Below, in pieces: positions 24,364 to 35,264 of a DNA stretch of 64,000 nucleotides (position 1 is the first letter of the stretch; the number at the start of each line of letters is the position of its first letter). The position numbers and the translations under genes are program-made. Under the pieces are notes generated by a model that was given only the letters and a program-made list of their open reading frames with translations, was not told the origin of the DNA and did no database searches. This DNA is from Podospora bellae-mahoneyi (Eukaryota; Ascomycota; Sordariomycetes; Sordariales; Podosporaceae). The stretch is taken from contig NW_026946359.1 in NCBI RefSeq assembly GCF_035222275.1, forward strand, positions 1,364,001 through 1,428,000. Reading direction: 5' to 3'.

Positions 24364-27051
24364 TCAAGCAGAAGGATCAACCTCCACAAAAACCTCATCC
24401 TCCTCCCTCCTATGCTCTTCCACCGGCAACTCCACCTCCTTCACCGGGTGCAACAACATGGGCGGTAAACACATCCTCCCCTCCCCACCTCTCATCCCCC
24501 CGGGCGTCTTCTCATCCTTTGTCCCAGTCTCGTCCACCTCCAACTCGAACTGTTCACCCCCATCATTATTCACCTTGAGGCCCATCCACCGTCTATACAA
24601 ATTCCCACTAAAGCCCGCGTTGTAGAACCACGTCAGCCCCTTCATGTTGTGCTCCTTGTCACCGTAAACCGATGTCCTGCCCCCACCAGAGGCACCATTC
24701 CTCCCCCCGTTGAGGACTCGTGCGAGGTAATCTGCCGGCCAGGCTCTGTCGACAAACACAGGATGAGGTGCATACACAGCCTTAAACCCGTGGTGAAGCG
24801 CCACCGTGGCTGGCCACATTTCCGGAAACGCGTGGTGTTTCTTGAAGGCTGTCTCCCTGTGCATGAGAAGGAGTAGTCGTCTTGACATTCTAGACGCGGT
24901 GATGATCTGAGCTCTTCTCGGCGGGAGGCCACGTTGGGTGTTGTACCCCGTGATATCACTCGCCAGCTTCCAGGATGTTCCCTCCGGATCGAAAATGGGC
25001 GACAAGGTGATGAGATCGGGCTCTTCCCCGACGCCCCAGGTATATTTATCCCTTTCGTAAGAAGTAGGCGGGACAGGGTCGTGCTCGTGCTCGAACCAAT
25101 CTTTGGGATCTTCTGGCCGCAAGGGACCCCAGACCGAGCTTTCGGTTTGGGGTTTTGTCACTGGGGGGGAGGGGGATTTGATGGAGCCGGGGAGTTTATC
25201 CCACATGTTGTCTGCCGTCACGGTCCCGTGCTCGGTTTGGACGCGGGCCATTTGCTTGAAGTCCTCCCATGAGCCGTGGACATAAGGCATGTAGAACCTG
25301 CTGTTGCGCTCCCAGAGGCCTTTTCGAGGTTGGGTTTTGGACCAATTCTCGAGTTTGGTCAGGAGGTCGTAGTAGTGGCCTGTGTAACGGATGTCCATTT
25401 CCCATTGCCAAAAGTACTCGTATTCCGGGTGGTTGTAGGCGAAGTGCTGCATGGCCATTTGGAGGCCGCGGTAGGAGCCGTGGACGGGGAGGTCGGGACC
25501 GCGGGTGAAGAGGTCGACGATGCCCTGGTAGACGGCGAGCATTTGGGTTTGGGACCAGAGGGTGGCGATGCCGCGGAACTCTTCAGGGACGGTCTCGTTG
25601 ATGCGGGCGCGGTAGGCTTCGTCGTCGGCCCAGACGGGGTTGCGGGCGTCGTTGCGGACTTGGACGAGGAGATGGACGTCGTAGCGGCCGCCAGAAGCAA
25701 GAGAGAGCTCGGCGATGAGGGCGCGGAGGTTGAGGATGTCTTCCTCCTTCCACTGAAACTCATCCCAGCAGCGGAGGACGACAGCTGTGCGAGGGAGGTC
25801 GCCTTTGGGGTTTTCCTGCGGAGGTTTCTCTTCCTCTGTCACAGTCTTGTTATGTCCGGCCGCGGTAGGCCTGACGCTCTCAACCACGGGCGTCTTGGCC
25901 TCGCGCGCAGCGAGTTTCGCACCCCTAATTCCATCCCCAATATAGAACCCACTCGGCGCCGCCTCCTTCCTCACCAAAGGCTTATACCTCTTGGCGTTGG
26001 CTTCATAACACCGTCTCTGCGCATCCGCCCAGTCGACCGTCCTATAATCCACCTCCTGCCCCGTCCCCCGAAACTCCCCCGCCCCCTCCCTGTCCCCGTG
26101 CTCGCCCACCCCAAGCCCCCCCCTTTTAATAGAATACCCATACCCATAAGGCCCATACCTCCCAAACCTGTCAAAGCACACATCCTCCGGCAACGCCAAA
26201 AGCTCATAACTCCCCAGCACATTGTCCGGAAACCCATCCGGCCTCCCCTCCAGATACCTCACCCCAGGAACTTTTACTTTCCCCCCTCCCACCTCCAAAA
26301 AACACTCCTCCACCTCCCCTTTCTGGGGCAAAACCCCCCCCTTGTACCCCTCAAACCCCTTACTCTCAGGCACCCCCTTCCCCGCCCTTGTCCCCTCCCC
26401 CCCATCCCAGCCCTTTTCCTCTCCTAATCTCGGATACTCAGGCACATTCCCCTCCAACCCAACCAACCTCCTCACCCCCCCGTAATACCTCGTCAAAAAA
26501 TCAAACTGCTCCCACACCGCAGGAACGGGCTTTTTAATTGCTTCTGTCTTCCCCTCCGCGATCCGTTTATTTTCTAGTTGCGACGCGCGGATGAGGCCAA
26601 AGATGAAGATTACTATGGTTGACATCATCAGGATGCACAGCCAGCGAATAACCTTGTTCGGGAGACGGTATAAAAACCTTGGCCGGGCTACTGGCCCCCT
26701 CCGTGGGGGTTTACGATGCCCATGTTTGGGGAGGAGCATGTTTATTGTTGAGGTGCGGCGGGGGGAGTCTGGGGATGATGAGCTGGGGGAGGTGGTGGGG
26801 TAGTCGCTGTCGTCGTCGGCTTCGGAGCCGGAGGAGAAGGGGGAGAATTCAGAGTCGGAGTAGCGCTCTTTGGTTGTTGCTGCTGCTGCTGTTGTTGTTG
26901 TTGGGGAGCGGAGGGGGCGGCGGGAGGAGGATGTGCTGAAGGAGTGTTTATGGTGTTTTGGGTGGACTTCCTTGTATAAAGGGAGTTTGTTGTTGTTGTT
27001 AAGGTCGCTTCCTCGTGGGCGGAGGGGGTTGAGGCTGGAGAGGAGACCCAT
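24364..27051 (-). CDS. DUF3405 family type II membrane protein
   Basis: Fungal DUF3405 protein of unknown biochemical role. Its glycosyltransferase-like look and a Golgi lumen location are inference only. Single coding exon, 895 aa. The start ATG at 27051 (MGLLSSLNPL) is preceded by a 58-bp intron in the 5' UTR (27071-27128: GTAAGC donor, CAACTAACCC branch point, TCTAG acceptor), so the frame that runs on upstream is not coding. Residues 1-130 are low-complexity and basic (cytosolic), followed by a single membrane segment at about 136-154 (LCILMMSTIVIFIFGLI). The conserved luminal domain includes LLVQVRNDARNPVW, FWQWEMDIRYTGHYYDLL and a late HAFPEMWPATVALHHG stretch, with Trp- and Asp-rich motifs typical of the family. 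The C-terminus is acidic. Confidence 0.85.
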   Translation of the reverse strand: MGLLSSLNPLRPRGSDLNNNNKLPLYKEVHPKHHKHSFSTSSSRRPLRSPTTTTAAAATTKERYSDSEFSPFSSGSEADDDSDYPTTSPSSSSPDSPRRTSTINMLLPKHGHRKPPRRGPVARPRFLYRLPNKVIRWLCILMMSTIVIFIFGLIRASQLENKRIAEGKTEAIKKPVPAVWEQFDFLTRYYGGVRRLVGLEGNVPEYPRLGEEKGWDGGEGTRAGKGVPESKGFEGYKGGVLPQKGEVEECFLEVGGGKVKVPGVRYLEGRPDGFPDNVLGSYELLALPEDVCFDRFGRYGPYGYGYSIKRGGLGVGEHGDREGAGEFRGTGQEVDYRTVDWADAQRRCYEANAKRYKPLVRKEAAPSGFYIGDGIRGAKLAAREAKTPVVESVRPTAAGHNKTVTEEEKPPQENPKGDLPRTAVVLRCWDEFQWKEEDILNLRALIAELSLASGGRYDVHLLVQVRNDARNPVWADDEAYRARINETVPEEFRGIATLWSQTQMLAVYQGIVDLFTRGPDLPVHGSYRGLQMAMQHFAYNHPEYEYFWQWEMDIRYTGHYYDLLTKLENWSKTQPRKGLWERNSRFYMPYVHGSWEDFKQMARVQTEHGTVTADNMWDKLPGSIKSPSPPVTKPQTESSVWGPLRPEDPKDWFEHEHDPVPPTSYERDKYTWGVGEEPDLITLSPIFDPEGTSWKLASDITGYNTQRGLPPRRAQIITASRMSRRLLLLMHRETAFKKHHAFPEMWPATVALHHGFKAVYAPHPVFVDRAWPADYLARVLNGGRNGASGGGRTSVYGDKEHNMKGLTWFYNAGFSGNLYRRWMGLKVNNDGGEQFELEVDETGTKDEKTPGGMRGGEGRMCLPPMLLHPVKEVELPVEEHRREEDEVFVEVDPSA

Positions 27052-28954
27052 TTTGGGGTAGGTTTGAGGACTAGAGGGGTTAGTTGAGGGTTTGAAGGGG
27101 GGGAATAGCTTCAGAAATGGGTGCTTACCTGAAAAACAGACCAGACGATCAGAGTCTACAAGACTCCCTCGCTGAGGCTTTGCAATCAGATGCCAATTGT
27201 CGCCATACACTCTTGTGTTTGTCCAAAACCGAATCCAACAAAGAAATGTGTCGAGTTTTGCCTGTTGGGCGTTGTTGATACTGCCCGATAAAATTTCAAA
27301 AGTCAACAATGAACAATTTGACAGTCAAAAGGCAATTGAACCCGGGCCGGTGGATATCGTGGGCTTCCCAAAGTAGGTACAATCAACAAGCGTGCATAAG
27401 CTCCATTGAATATATTTCTGGGGAGCTGCTGCAGGATGCACTTCAACAACAAGTTGGATTGCCATGACGGGCGGTGTTGTGACCCCCCGCACTGATTGGT
27501 CGTCCGAATGCTGTTGTGAGCAGCATCGCGTGTTGCTCGGCAACGGGGGGCTCTCGGACAGGGGTTTGGACCTAGGTTATCGTGGGGTAAGCGCCAGCCA
27601 AGGTTAGCTTGGCTTGTCCAACTTTGATGTGATCACGATTTAGATGGACTTTGGGAAGTGAAGCATCTTTTTTTTTTTTGAAGATATCGCAAGGTTCTGC
27701 CTGAGGCTTTCAATTGATACTCGGTAAAGGTTCGCGAGACAGGATCGGTTCCAAAGTGCTGGGAGCGGGCGCATTCCAAAGCTCGTGTTAATGTGGAATC
27801 TGTAGAGAACACGCTGTTCTCATCACAATGGTGACTCATGCTAAAATGATAGTTTCAGCACACGATCTACTAGCATCCTTTACTGTGGTGAAGATAAGAT
27901 GAAAGAATGAGATGGAAGTCATTTCTCGTCTGAGGTTCTGCGATCTGTCTTTTTTCGTATTGTAAGAGTCATCCATTGTGTGAGCTGGCCGGCGGCTAGC
28001 ATGAGCATAGGGCCGTTGTGGGTTAGAGCTCATCTCTATTGAGAACATGATGAACCTTCGTTGTGATCATCTCGTTTTTGGGAACTGAGATGTGTCTTTT
28101 TCAAGGAATGAAAGAGTCATCGGTGGGTTGCTGGTGTGTATGTGTTGGCCTGGGCTGGGGCGGTTTGAGGATGCGGCAAAGCGGATGAGGACGATAGGTC
28201 CGAGGTGTGACCTTGGACTTTAGAGACCAACTTTAAGGGTCAGAAAGAGGAAAACCTAGGGCCTCAGATGCTTAAATTTTGAAAAATTGTGCCTGTTCTG
28301 TCGGATGTGAATGAAGTAGTTGGTGCTCCAGTGTCTGAATCGGTCAGGTCAGGGGTAAAAGGTCACGTACATGGCTGAATATGGGACAATCGCAGTTCAG
28401 CAAAGTATCTGAAGCTTCTGACAACCATAATCAAGTGCAAATACCGAGATAATCCCTGTACCTGGATCCCTACCACCAATCTACCCACACTGCCGGATCC
28501 GAATGGCAGGGCTGGGGGAGGCAGTGGCTGCAGAGGGGGAGGGTTGTTATGGTGGTGGGCCAGCTTCGACTCGCGCAGCTAGGTTCATGGTTTCAGACCC
28601 GGACCAGAACATTGGCATCTGTGACTCTTTCTCGTATTCCTGGTTTCAACAGAGGAATATGTGTTCTGTGCTGAGTTCTCGTTGAATCCAGCATCTTCTG
28701 ATGAGGCCGATTGTGAGATCTGTACCCGGGAGGTATCATGCTGTGCCATCATCCATGATGTTGACAGATTGTCAGAAGATGAATGGCGGCTTCGATTGGC
28801 TTTGTTATAACAGCCTCACACCTCAGGCTTTCTTGTCATCAGTATACCTTCCCACACATACCCATTGTTTATACATATCACTTCAATCTTGGGGATTCAG
28901 AAGATAGGTACCTACCACAAGTCCAACAACTCGTAACAGCACCAACCTCACAAG
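27052..28954. other. Divergent promoter region of DUF3405 and BiP-type Hsp70 genes
   Basis: 1.9 kb between divergent genes. 27052-27128 is the DUF3405 5' UTR with its intron. The rest has a T13 run (about 27668-27680) and only short frames. I looked for CCAAT-N9-CCACG and CACGTG-type unfolded-protein-response elements before the Hsp70 start and saw none. Confidence 0.5.
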
Positions 28955-31323
28955 ATGTTTCTCCGCAAAACACGCCGAAAAGTACCCCTCAAACCCCCTC
29001 ACCTCCGCCCACCTCCTCAAAGCTCCTACCGCAAACTCCCCCTCTACCTCACCCTCTCCCTCTGCCTCATAGCCCTCATCATCTTCCCCCTCGCCATCCT
29101 CCCCGTAGCCTCGGCCAAATCCACCGTCTCCAATGAACCCGCCCCAGGAGAACCCATCATCGGCATCGACCTCGGCACCACCTTCTCCTGCGTGGGCGTC
29201 ATGAAAGATGGCAAAGTTGACATCATCGCCAACGACCAAGGAAGCCGAATCACACCAAGCTACGTAGCCTGGACCGAAGAAGGGGAAAGGTTGGTGGGCG
29301 AGGGGGCCAAGAACCAATTTGCGAGCAACCCCAGGAACACGATATTTGATATCAAGCGGTTGATCGGGAGGTCGTTTTCAGACAAGGGGGTGCAGGAGGA
29401 TGCGAAACATATGCCTTTTACCGTTAAGAAGAGCGGGACGGGTGGTCCGGTGGTGGAGGTTGACGTTTCTGGACAAGGGGACATGAAGACGTTTACGCCG
29501 GAGGAAATCAGTGCGATGGTGCTGGGAAAGATGAAGGAGGTTGCCGAGGGGTTTCTTGGTGTGCCGTGAGTATTTTCTTCTTTCCACACCCTGTTGGAAA
29601 ACGTGCTGACATGACCTTTCTCAGAGTCAAACACGCCGTGGTCACCGTCCCGGCCTATTTCAGCGACAAACAACGCCAGGCGACCAAAGACGCAGGCCTC
29701 ATCGCCGGCCTCAACATCGTTCGTGTCATCAACGAGCCCACCGCCGCCGCTTTAGCCTACGGCATCGACAAAGTCGACGGCGAACGCACCATCCTCGTCT
29801 ACGACCTCGGAGGCGGCACATTTGACGTCTCGTTGCTTCAGCTCGAGGACGGTGTGTTTGAAGTCTTGTCAACAGCAGGCGACACAAGACTGGGCGGCGA
29901 GGATTTCGACAACAAAGTCATCAGGCACCTCGCTACCCAGTTCTCCAAGGCCAATGGTGGAGCCGATGTGACGAACGACGTCAAAGCGATGGGCAAGCTG
30001 AAGAGGGAGGCTGAGAAAGCCAAACGGACGCTGAGCTCGCAGATGAGTGCTAGGGTTGAGATTGAGGGGTTGCACAAGGGATTGGACTTTGAGTACACGC
30101 TCACCAGGGCCAATTTTGAGGAGTTGAATATGGCCATGTTCAAGAAGACGCTGAAGACGGTGGAGCAGGCGCTGAAAGATGCAAAGGTTGACAAGAAGGA
30201 TGTGACTGATATCGTGATGGTGGGAGGGTCGACGAGGATTCCAAAGATTCGCGAGCTGGTCGAGGCGTACTTTGGGAAGAAGGTTAGCCTGGGGGTTAAT
30301 CCCGATGAGGCTGTTGCTCATGGAGCTGCGCTGCAGGGCGGTGTAAGCGTTCACATTTCAAAGCCACAAGGGAAAGATGCTGATATTTCTGTTAGATCAT
30401 TGCCGGCGAGGAATCCATGATCACGAACGCTATTTTGGACATTACCCCCCTCACGCTGGGTATCGAGACCACAGGAGGAGTCATGGTAGGCGCATTCACC
30501 TTGATTACCATACGGAGAGTGATTCCATGAGCTGACAGGAGAGAAGACCAAGTTGATCTTGCGAAACACGGCGATTCCCACGGTAAGTCCTCAGAACTCA
30601 TGGCAGCCTCTCCGTCTCACTAACCGGGCCGCAGAAAAAATCCCAAATTTTTTCAACAGCAGCGGACAATCAAAACGTTGTTCAGATCAAGGTCTACGAG
30701 GGCGAGCGCGCACTGACCAAGGACAACAACCTCCTGGGCAAATTCGAACTCACCGGCATCCCACCAGCACCAAGAGGTGTCCCCCAGATCGAGGTCTCGT
30801 TTACAATTGACGTCAATGGTATCTTGGAAGTCACCGCCCACGACAAGGGTACCGGGAAGGCAGAGAGCGTTACGATTACCAACGACCGAGGACGGCTGTC
30901 TGCCGAGGAAATCGAGCGTTTGATCTTGGAGGCCGAGGGGTATGCCGAGAAAGATAAGAAGATTCGAGAGCGGATCGAAGCCAGAAATGGGCTTGAGAAC
31001 TACGCTTTTAGCCTCAAGAATCAGGTGAATGATGAACAGGGCATGGGTGGCAGGATTGATGGTGATGATAAGAATACTGTAAGTCGAGTTCCCAGACCTG
31101 TTGTTTGGACTGGTGCTAACGATGATTCCAGATTATGGATGCCCTGAGCGAGGCGATGGGTTGGTTGGATGAGAATGCCGCTACGGCGACGGCGGAGGAC
31201 TTTGAAGAACAGAAGGAAAGGCTGTCGAATGTGGCTTATCCCATCACCAGCAAACTGTACGCCGAGTCTGGCGGTAGTGGTGCTGGCTACGATGACGAGC
31301 CGGATATTCATGATGAGTTGTAG
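28955..31323 (+). CDS. KAR2: ER-resident Hsp70 (BiP/Kar2 type), diverged
   Basis: Luminal ER chaperone with ATP-driven substrate binding. Six exons (28955..29565, 29625..30342, 30396..30485, 30547..30582, 30635..31078, 31132..31323), introns of 52-61 bp, 696 aa. The C-terminus DIHDEL is an ER-retrieval signal. The nucleotide-binding domain has [37 protein letters not shown] and [11 protein letters not shown]. The substrate-binding domain follows [14 protein letters not shown]. The N-terminus is unusual: about 28 mostly basic/Pro residues precede a hydrophobic stretch ([20 protein letters not shown]) and a likely signal cleavage after SASA-like ASA near residue 54. Several usually invariant BiP positions differ (for example DITPLTL for [15 protein letters not shown] for TKLIPRNT), so this may be a second BiP-like gene. 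The 36-nt exon 4 needs an AAG acceptor. Confidence 0.93.
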
Positions 31324-32124
31324 ATATGTACTTGGAACTGTGTTTTGACCGGGTACCAGTTCCATGCTGGTCAGGATGGATATCGAACAGAGACCTGGTT
31401 AGGACCAGATTACCGTAGCTATCCATCAAACAGACCGAGTTTCACAGTTTGTTTGTGGCGGTTGATATGCTCAAAGTGTGTCTATAACAGAAACATCTCG
31501 ACTTGCAATGATTCTACAGCAAACAGATGCCAGTTGGCCTGGAGTCCAGATAAGTCGAAGCTTCTCAACCTGTGCAAGTCATGCTGGCCCCGGATTGGGA
31601 ACGATGCTTGGGTCGGTTAAACATCGGTGCAGACTTCCCCAGACCGGAGGTGGAGCCTTTCTTCCAGGTTCCAGGTTGCCCCGTGCTTGAGAGGATTGGG
31701 GGGAGGCTCGGCAGGTGGCTGAAGACGAAAATACCGAGGTTCACGAGCGCTTTCGACCACCCGAGAAGGGTCGCTCCAGAACCAAGGCTCTCCACCCTTC
31801 TCTGCCGTCATCTTGAAAATCACCCCTTCACCCTTCTCTGCGCCCGGGACGCATTGCCTCCACCCATCCTTCCCTCTTTGATTTTAAGCCAGAAGCGACC
31901 TACACGATATTCTCGCACCAACAACGACTGACTCTTTGTTGCTCCGACAAATACGCGTGGGGCTGGTGTGTTGGCGGCTACCGAGGCCGGGCATCGACCA
32001 GTTTGCGACCTGTTCGCTGTGACCCGCTGTTGCCACCCCGGAAACCCTTGTCCGCCGGCTGAGCGCGCCTCTGTGCTTTTCTCAACATCCCAGCAACAGC
32101 AACTCTCCCCCCGTTTGCAACACG
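31324..32124. other. Intergenic region between BiP-type Hsp70 and PEX13
   Basis: 800 bp holding the 3' UTR of the Hsp70 gene and the promoter of PEX13. The plus-strand frame at 31572-31931 has no family signal. Nothing else was recognised. Confidence 0.55.
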
Positions 32125-33587
32125 ATGGCATCGCCGCCAAAACCGTGGGAAAGACCAGGCGCAGCGTCTGGAACGACTGGTTAGTGCCTCCTTTATTATC
32201 ATACGCTCATTCAGATTCATTCAGAGCATCTTACTAATCACGCAACAATAGCAACTCTTTCTTCCCCATCCTCAGCCGCTCCAGCTGCGACAACCACTGC
32301 GACTCCCAACGCACTTTCCAATCCCGCAATGGCGACTTCCACCACAACCGCGTCCGGTACCCCGCCGATACCGCCAGTTCCGGCCTCTCTGACCTCTTCG
32401 GTCACACAGAACGCGGCTGCTTACAGCAGGCCATACGCCGCCTCGCCCTATGGCGGAGGTTACGGTTCAGCCTACTCGTCGCCCTACTCATCACCATACA
32501 ACAGATATGGCGCTATGGGCGGTATGGGTGGTTATGGGGGCTATGGAAGTAGCATGTATGGAGGCATGGGTGGATATGGTGGCGGCATGTACGGAGGAGG
32601 CATGTACGGGGGCGGGATGCCAGGAGACCCAAACAACCCGGAGAGTCTCACCAACCGCTTCAACATGAGCACCCAGGCCACCTTCCAGATGCTCGAAGGC
32701 ATTGTGGGCGCTTTCGGAGGATTTGCCCAGATGCTGGAGAGCACTTACATGGCCACGCATTCCAGCTTCTTCGGTAAGTGACGTCGTCAACAGATTGATA
32801 TTGGCGCGAGACTGACGTTATCATAGCCATGGTATCTGTGGCCGAACAGTTTGGAAACCTACGTGACACCCTCGGCTCAGTCTTGGGTATCTTTACCCTG
32901 ATGCGTTGGATTCGCACCCTGATCGCCAGGATTACAGGCAGACCCCCACCGGTGGATGCCACAGCCCTCACGCCCGCTGCGTTCGCCCGCTTCGAGGGCC
33001 GCAAGCTTCCCGACGGCAGCGCCCCACCCAAGCCCAGTCGCAAGCCTCTCTTCTTCTTCCTCCTCGCCGCCTTCGGCCTTCCGATGATCATGAGCAGGAT
33101 TATCCGAGGGCTGGCTGCCAGCGCTGAAGAAGAGGAGCGCAAGCGCCAAATCATGGCTGCTCAGCAAGTTGTTGACCCCAACAATCTTGTCTTCTGCCGC
33201 GTGCTCTACGACTTTACCCCTGCCAATAGCGGTCCGGCTGCCGTTCAGGGAGTCGATATCCAGGTGCACAAGGGCGACTTTGTTGCCGTCCTGAGCAAGA
33301 GCGATCCCATGGGCAACCCAAGCGAGTGGTGGAAGTGCCGCGCTCGCGATGGAAGAATTGGATATCTCCCTGCGAATTTCCTCGAAGTTATGCGCAAGCC
33401 CAACGAGCCCATCGCTGCCATCAAGAACACCCCCGCCAGCGAGAGCAGTAGAACTAGCTCCTTGACCAGCTCCGTCAGCGCCCCTGGCACGCTCAGCACG
33501 AACCCCCTGAAGGCCCCCCCGATGCCGACAACCAAGGTTGGCGACGTGACCGTGGAGAGCTTCCAGAAGTCAACGTTCCAATCTTAG
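32125..33587 (+). CDS. PEX13: Peroxisomal import docking protein Pex13
   Basis: Peroxisomal membrane protein of the docking complex (with Pex14 and Pex17) that receives the Pex5 and Pex7 receptors. Three exons, 32125..32179, 32252..32773 and 32827..33587, with introns of 72 and 53 bp, give 445 aa. It opens with MASPPKPWERPG, the conserved PPKPWE start of Pex13. A Gly/Tyr/Met-rich segment covers about 100-150 (MGGYGGYGSS and similar). The amphipathic/membrane region follows (QMLESTYMATHSSFFAMVSV, then LFFFLLAAFGLPMIM). The SH3 domain is at about 313-381, with ALYDF-like VLYDFTPAN, EWWKCR and GRIGYLPANFLEV. The tail is Ser/Thr/Pro-rich. The joined exons restore the frame exactly. Identification is firm. 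Confidence 0.96.
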
Positions 33588-33725
33588 AAGGAGGCCAATG
33601 TCATACCTGGACCTGTTATCAGTACGCACTCGGCACAGCCGGGTCCTGCTTCTGCGCATCCAAGCCGACGCTCTCATTTTCAGCCAGAGCTTTCCGTCAT
33701 TTTACAAGAGTTTAGGAAGACGAGG

Positions 33726-33947
33726 ATGACTCCAGTGCCACGCTACGATAAGCAGTCGGGAACTATGGTATACGTGAATCCTCTGACCGGGGCCCCTCTG
33801 ATGAATGGAAACCCGGTTGTGCATTACCAAGATCCTTCACAACAGGCTGCCCACAATCCTCGACAGGGACTCTCGCTTGAAGATTTACTTCGGATGGGCA
33901 ATGTGAAGCATGCGAAGCGGGTGAAGAAGGCGAAGACGACGTTCTGA
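33726..33947 (+). CDS. Small conserved-looking hypothetical protein (73 aa)
   Basis: I do not recognise this protein. It is an ATG-started frame of 73 aa, 138 bp after the PEX13 stop on the same strand. It opens MTPVPRYDKQSGTMVYV and ends with a very basic tail (KHAKRVKKAKTTF). Codon use is like that of its neighbours (mixed third positions, no stops), unlike the shadow frames around it. An acceptor-like CTCATTTTCAG at 33672-33682 suggests a 5' UTR intron or an upstream exon that I could not fix. It could be an independent small gene, a downstream cistron of the PEX13 transcript, or the last exon of a gene whose first exon I missed. No function is proposed. Confidence 0.5.
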   Translation: MTPVPRYDKQSGTMVYVNPLTGAPLMNGNPVVHYQDPSQQAAHNPRQGLSLEDLLRMGNVKHAKRVKKAKTTF

Positions 33948-34204
33948 GACCGTACAACAACAGCAGCATTACAGCCTTTCTCTCTTTTTTGTGTGTATTT
34001 CAGCAGCAACAAATCCGACTATTAATATCCCACGAACTCGATGTACCGCGACGAAGGTCATAACGTCAGCATATCTTACCGATGCGAGTCCGATCTCTTT
34101 TTTGGCAAAGGGGGAGGGGGGAGGATGACGGAACGAAGGAAGGATAGGAAGGAGTGGGAAACGGGTTAACGAAAAGAATCTTTTTCATACAACAAAGTCA
34201 TGGC

Positions 34205-34225
34205 TTTTTTTTTTTTTTTTTTTTT
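34205..34225. repeat. Poly(T) run, 21 nt
   Basis: A run of 21 T residues about 260 bp after the 73-codon gene. It is a simple repeat and likely slippage-prone in sequencing. Confidence 0.9.
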
Positions 34226-34402
34226 GGAGTTGATGATGACACCATACAGAGCATCAGTTATTCTTGATGAAGCGATGGGAATGAAATTCCTATTATTATT
34301 GTACTTTTGTTCTGTTTGCTTGGTGGACTTTGGGGGTATTGTAAGCGATAAGGGGTGGGGGGAGAGCGATTTATTTTGGGACTTGTGTGGTGACGAGGAA
34401 GG

Positions 34403-34422
34403 GTGTGTGTGTGTGTGTGTGT
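34403..34422. repeat. (GT)10 dinucleotide microsatellite
   Basis: Ten GT units in the convergent intergenic region between the small gene and TOA1. Confidence 0.9.
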
Positions 34423-35264
34423 GGTTTTGATAGTTGTATTAAATGAGAGGTATCTTGAACATTGAGCTGTTTGGTTGTTCTATCCCGTTGGTCATGGGAT
34501 GTTACCCATTGTAGGCTCAACAAGTGTGGACAGTTGCTACGAGGTGAACAATTTGCTTGTGATAGACACGGCTAGGCCGCGTGTCCTGAACATGTGCGTC
34601 AGTGTCGCGTGGTGTCTCCAGTTGGGATGGATTTCCATGTTGCACTTTTGGTGGAGCAAAACGCAGAAACACATATTGAAACATGGGACGACAAAGAAAG
34701 AGCATCCTCACCATATAACATGAAAATGGCAGTAAACTCAAAACCTGGGATTCACTAGCTTGAGCATCTGGCCAAAAAGGCAAAACAAGGGAAAGAGGAC
34801 TGTTCTGCTTTCATAGCCTCTGTTTGGTTCTTTGATAGCCATATCATACAAAATTAAAAAAAAAACCTCATCCTTCCCCATACTTCTCATCCCTTCCCTC
34901 CGAAATTCATCGAATGTATTTTCGCCTCCTTCTTTCTCTCTTGCTCTTGCCTTATTCGTCGCTGCCAATCTCTGTAATTTCCCCCGTTTCTGTTTCTTGC
35001 CCCCCTAACCGACGCCCAAAGAGAAACAGTGATAAAATGTTTTTTTTTATTAAAAAAAAAAAAGACATCCCCCCTCTGATGAGATAGAAGGGAAAAGACC
35101 ACAACCATGAAATGACCAAAACCCCAGTCCCAGGGCAGAGACAAAGTCGCCATAACGAAAAAAAAAATGTATACAATATTCCCGTGATAAAGAAAAGATT
35201 ACCCGCAGAGCAAAGCGAGAAAAGGAGGCATGGATGGTGTTGATGTCCCCGCCGAAAGAAGAAA

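Larger units (their letters stand above)
33948..35264. other. Intergenic region with simple repeats
   Basis: 1.3 kb between the small plus-strand gene and TOA1 (convergent). It contains a T21 run (34205-34225), a (GT)10 run (34403-34422) and several A-rich tracts near 34855-34865 and 35040-35066. No gene was recognised. Confidence 0.6.

Noticed and set aside
25276-26427. 383-codon plus-strand open frame
   Set aside because: Antisense shadow of the DUF3405 coding region, with Pro/Arg-rich translation typical of GC-rich complement.
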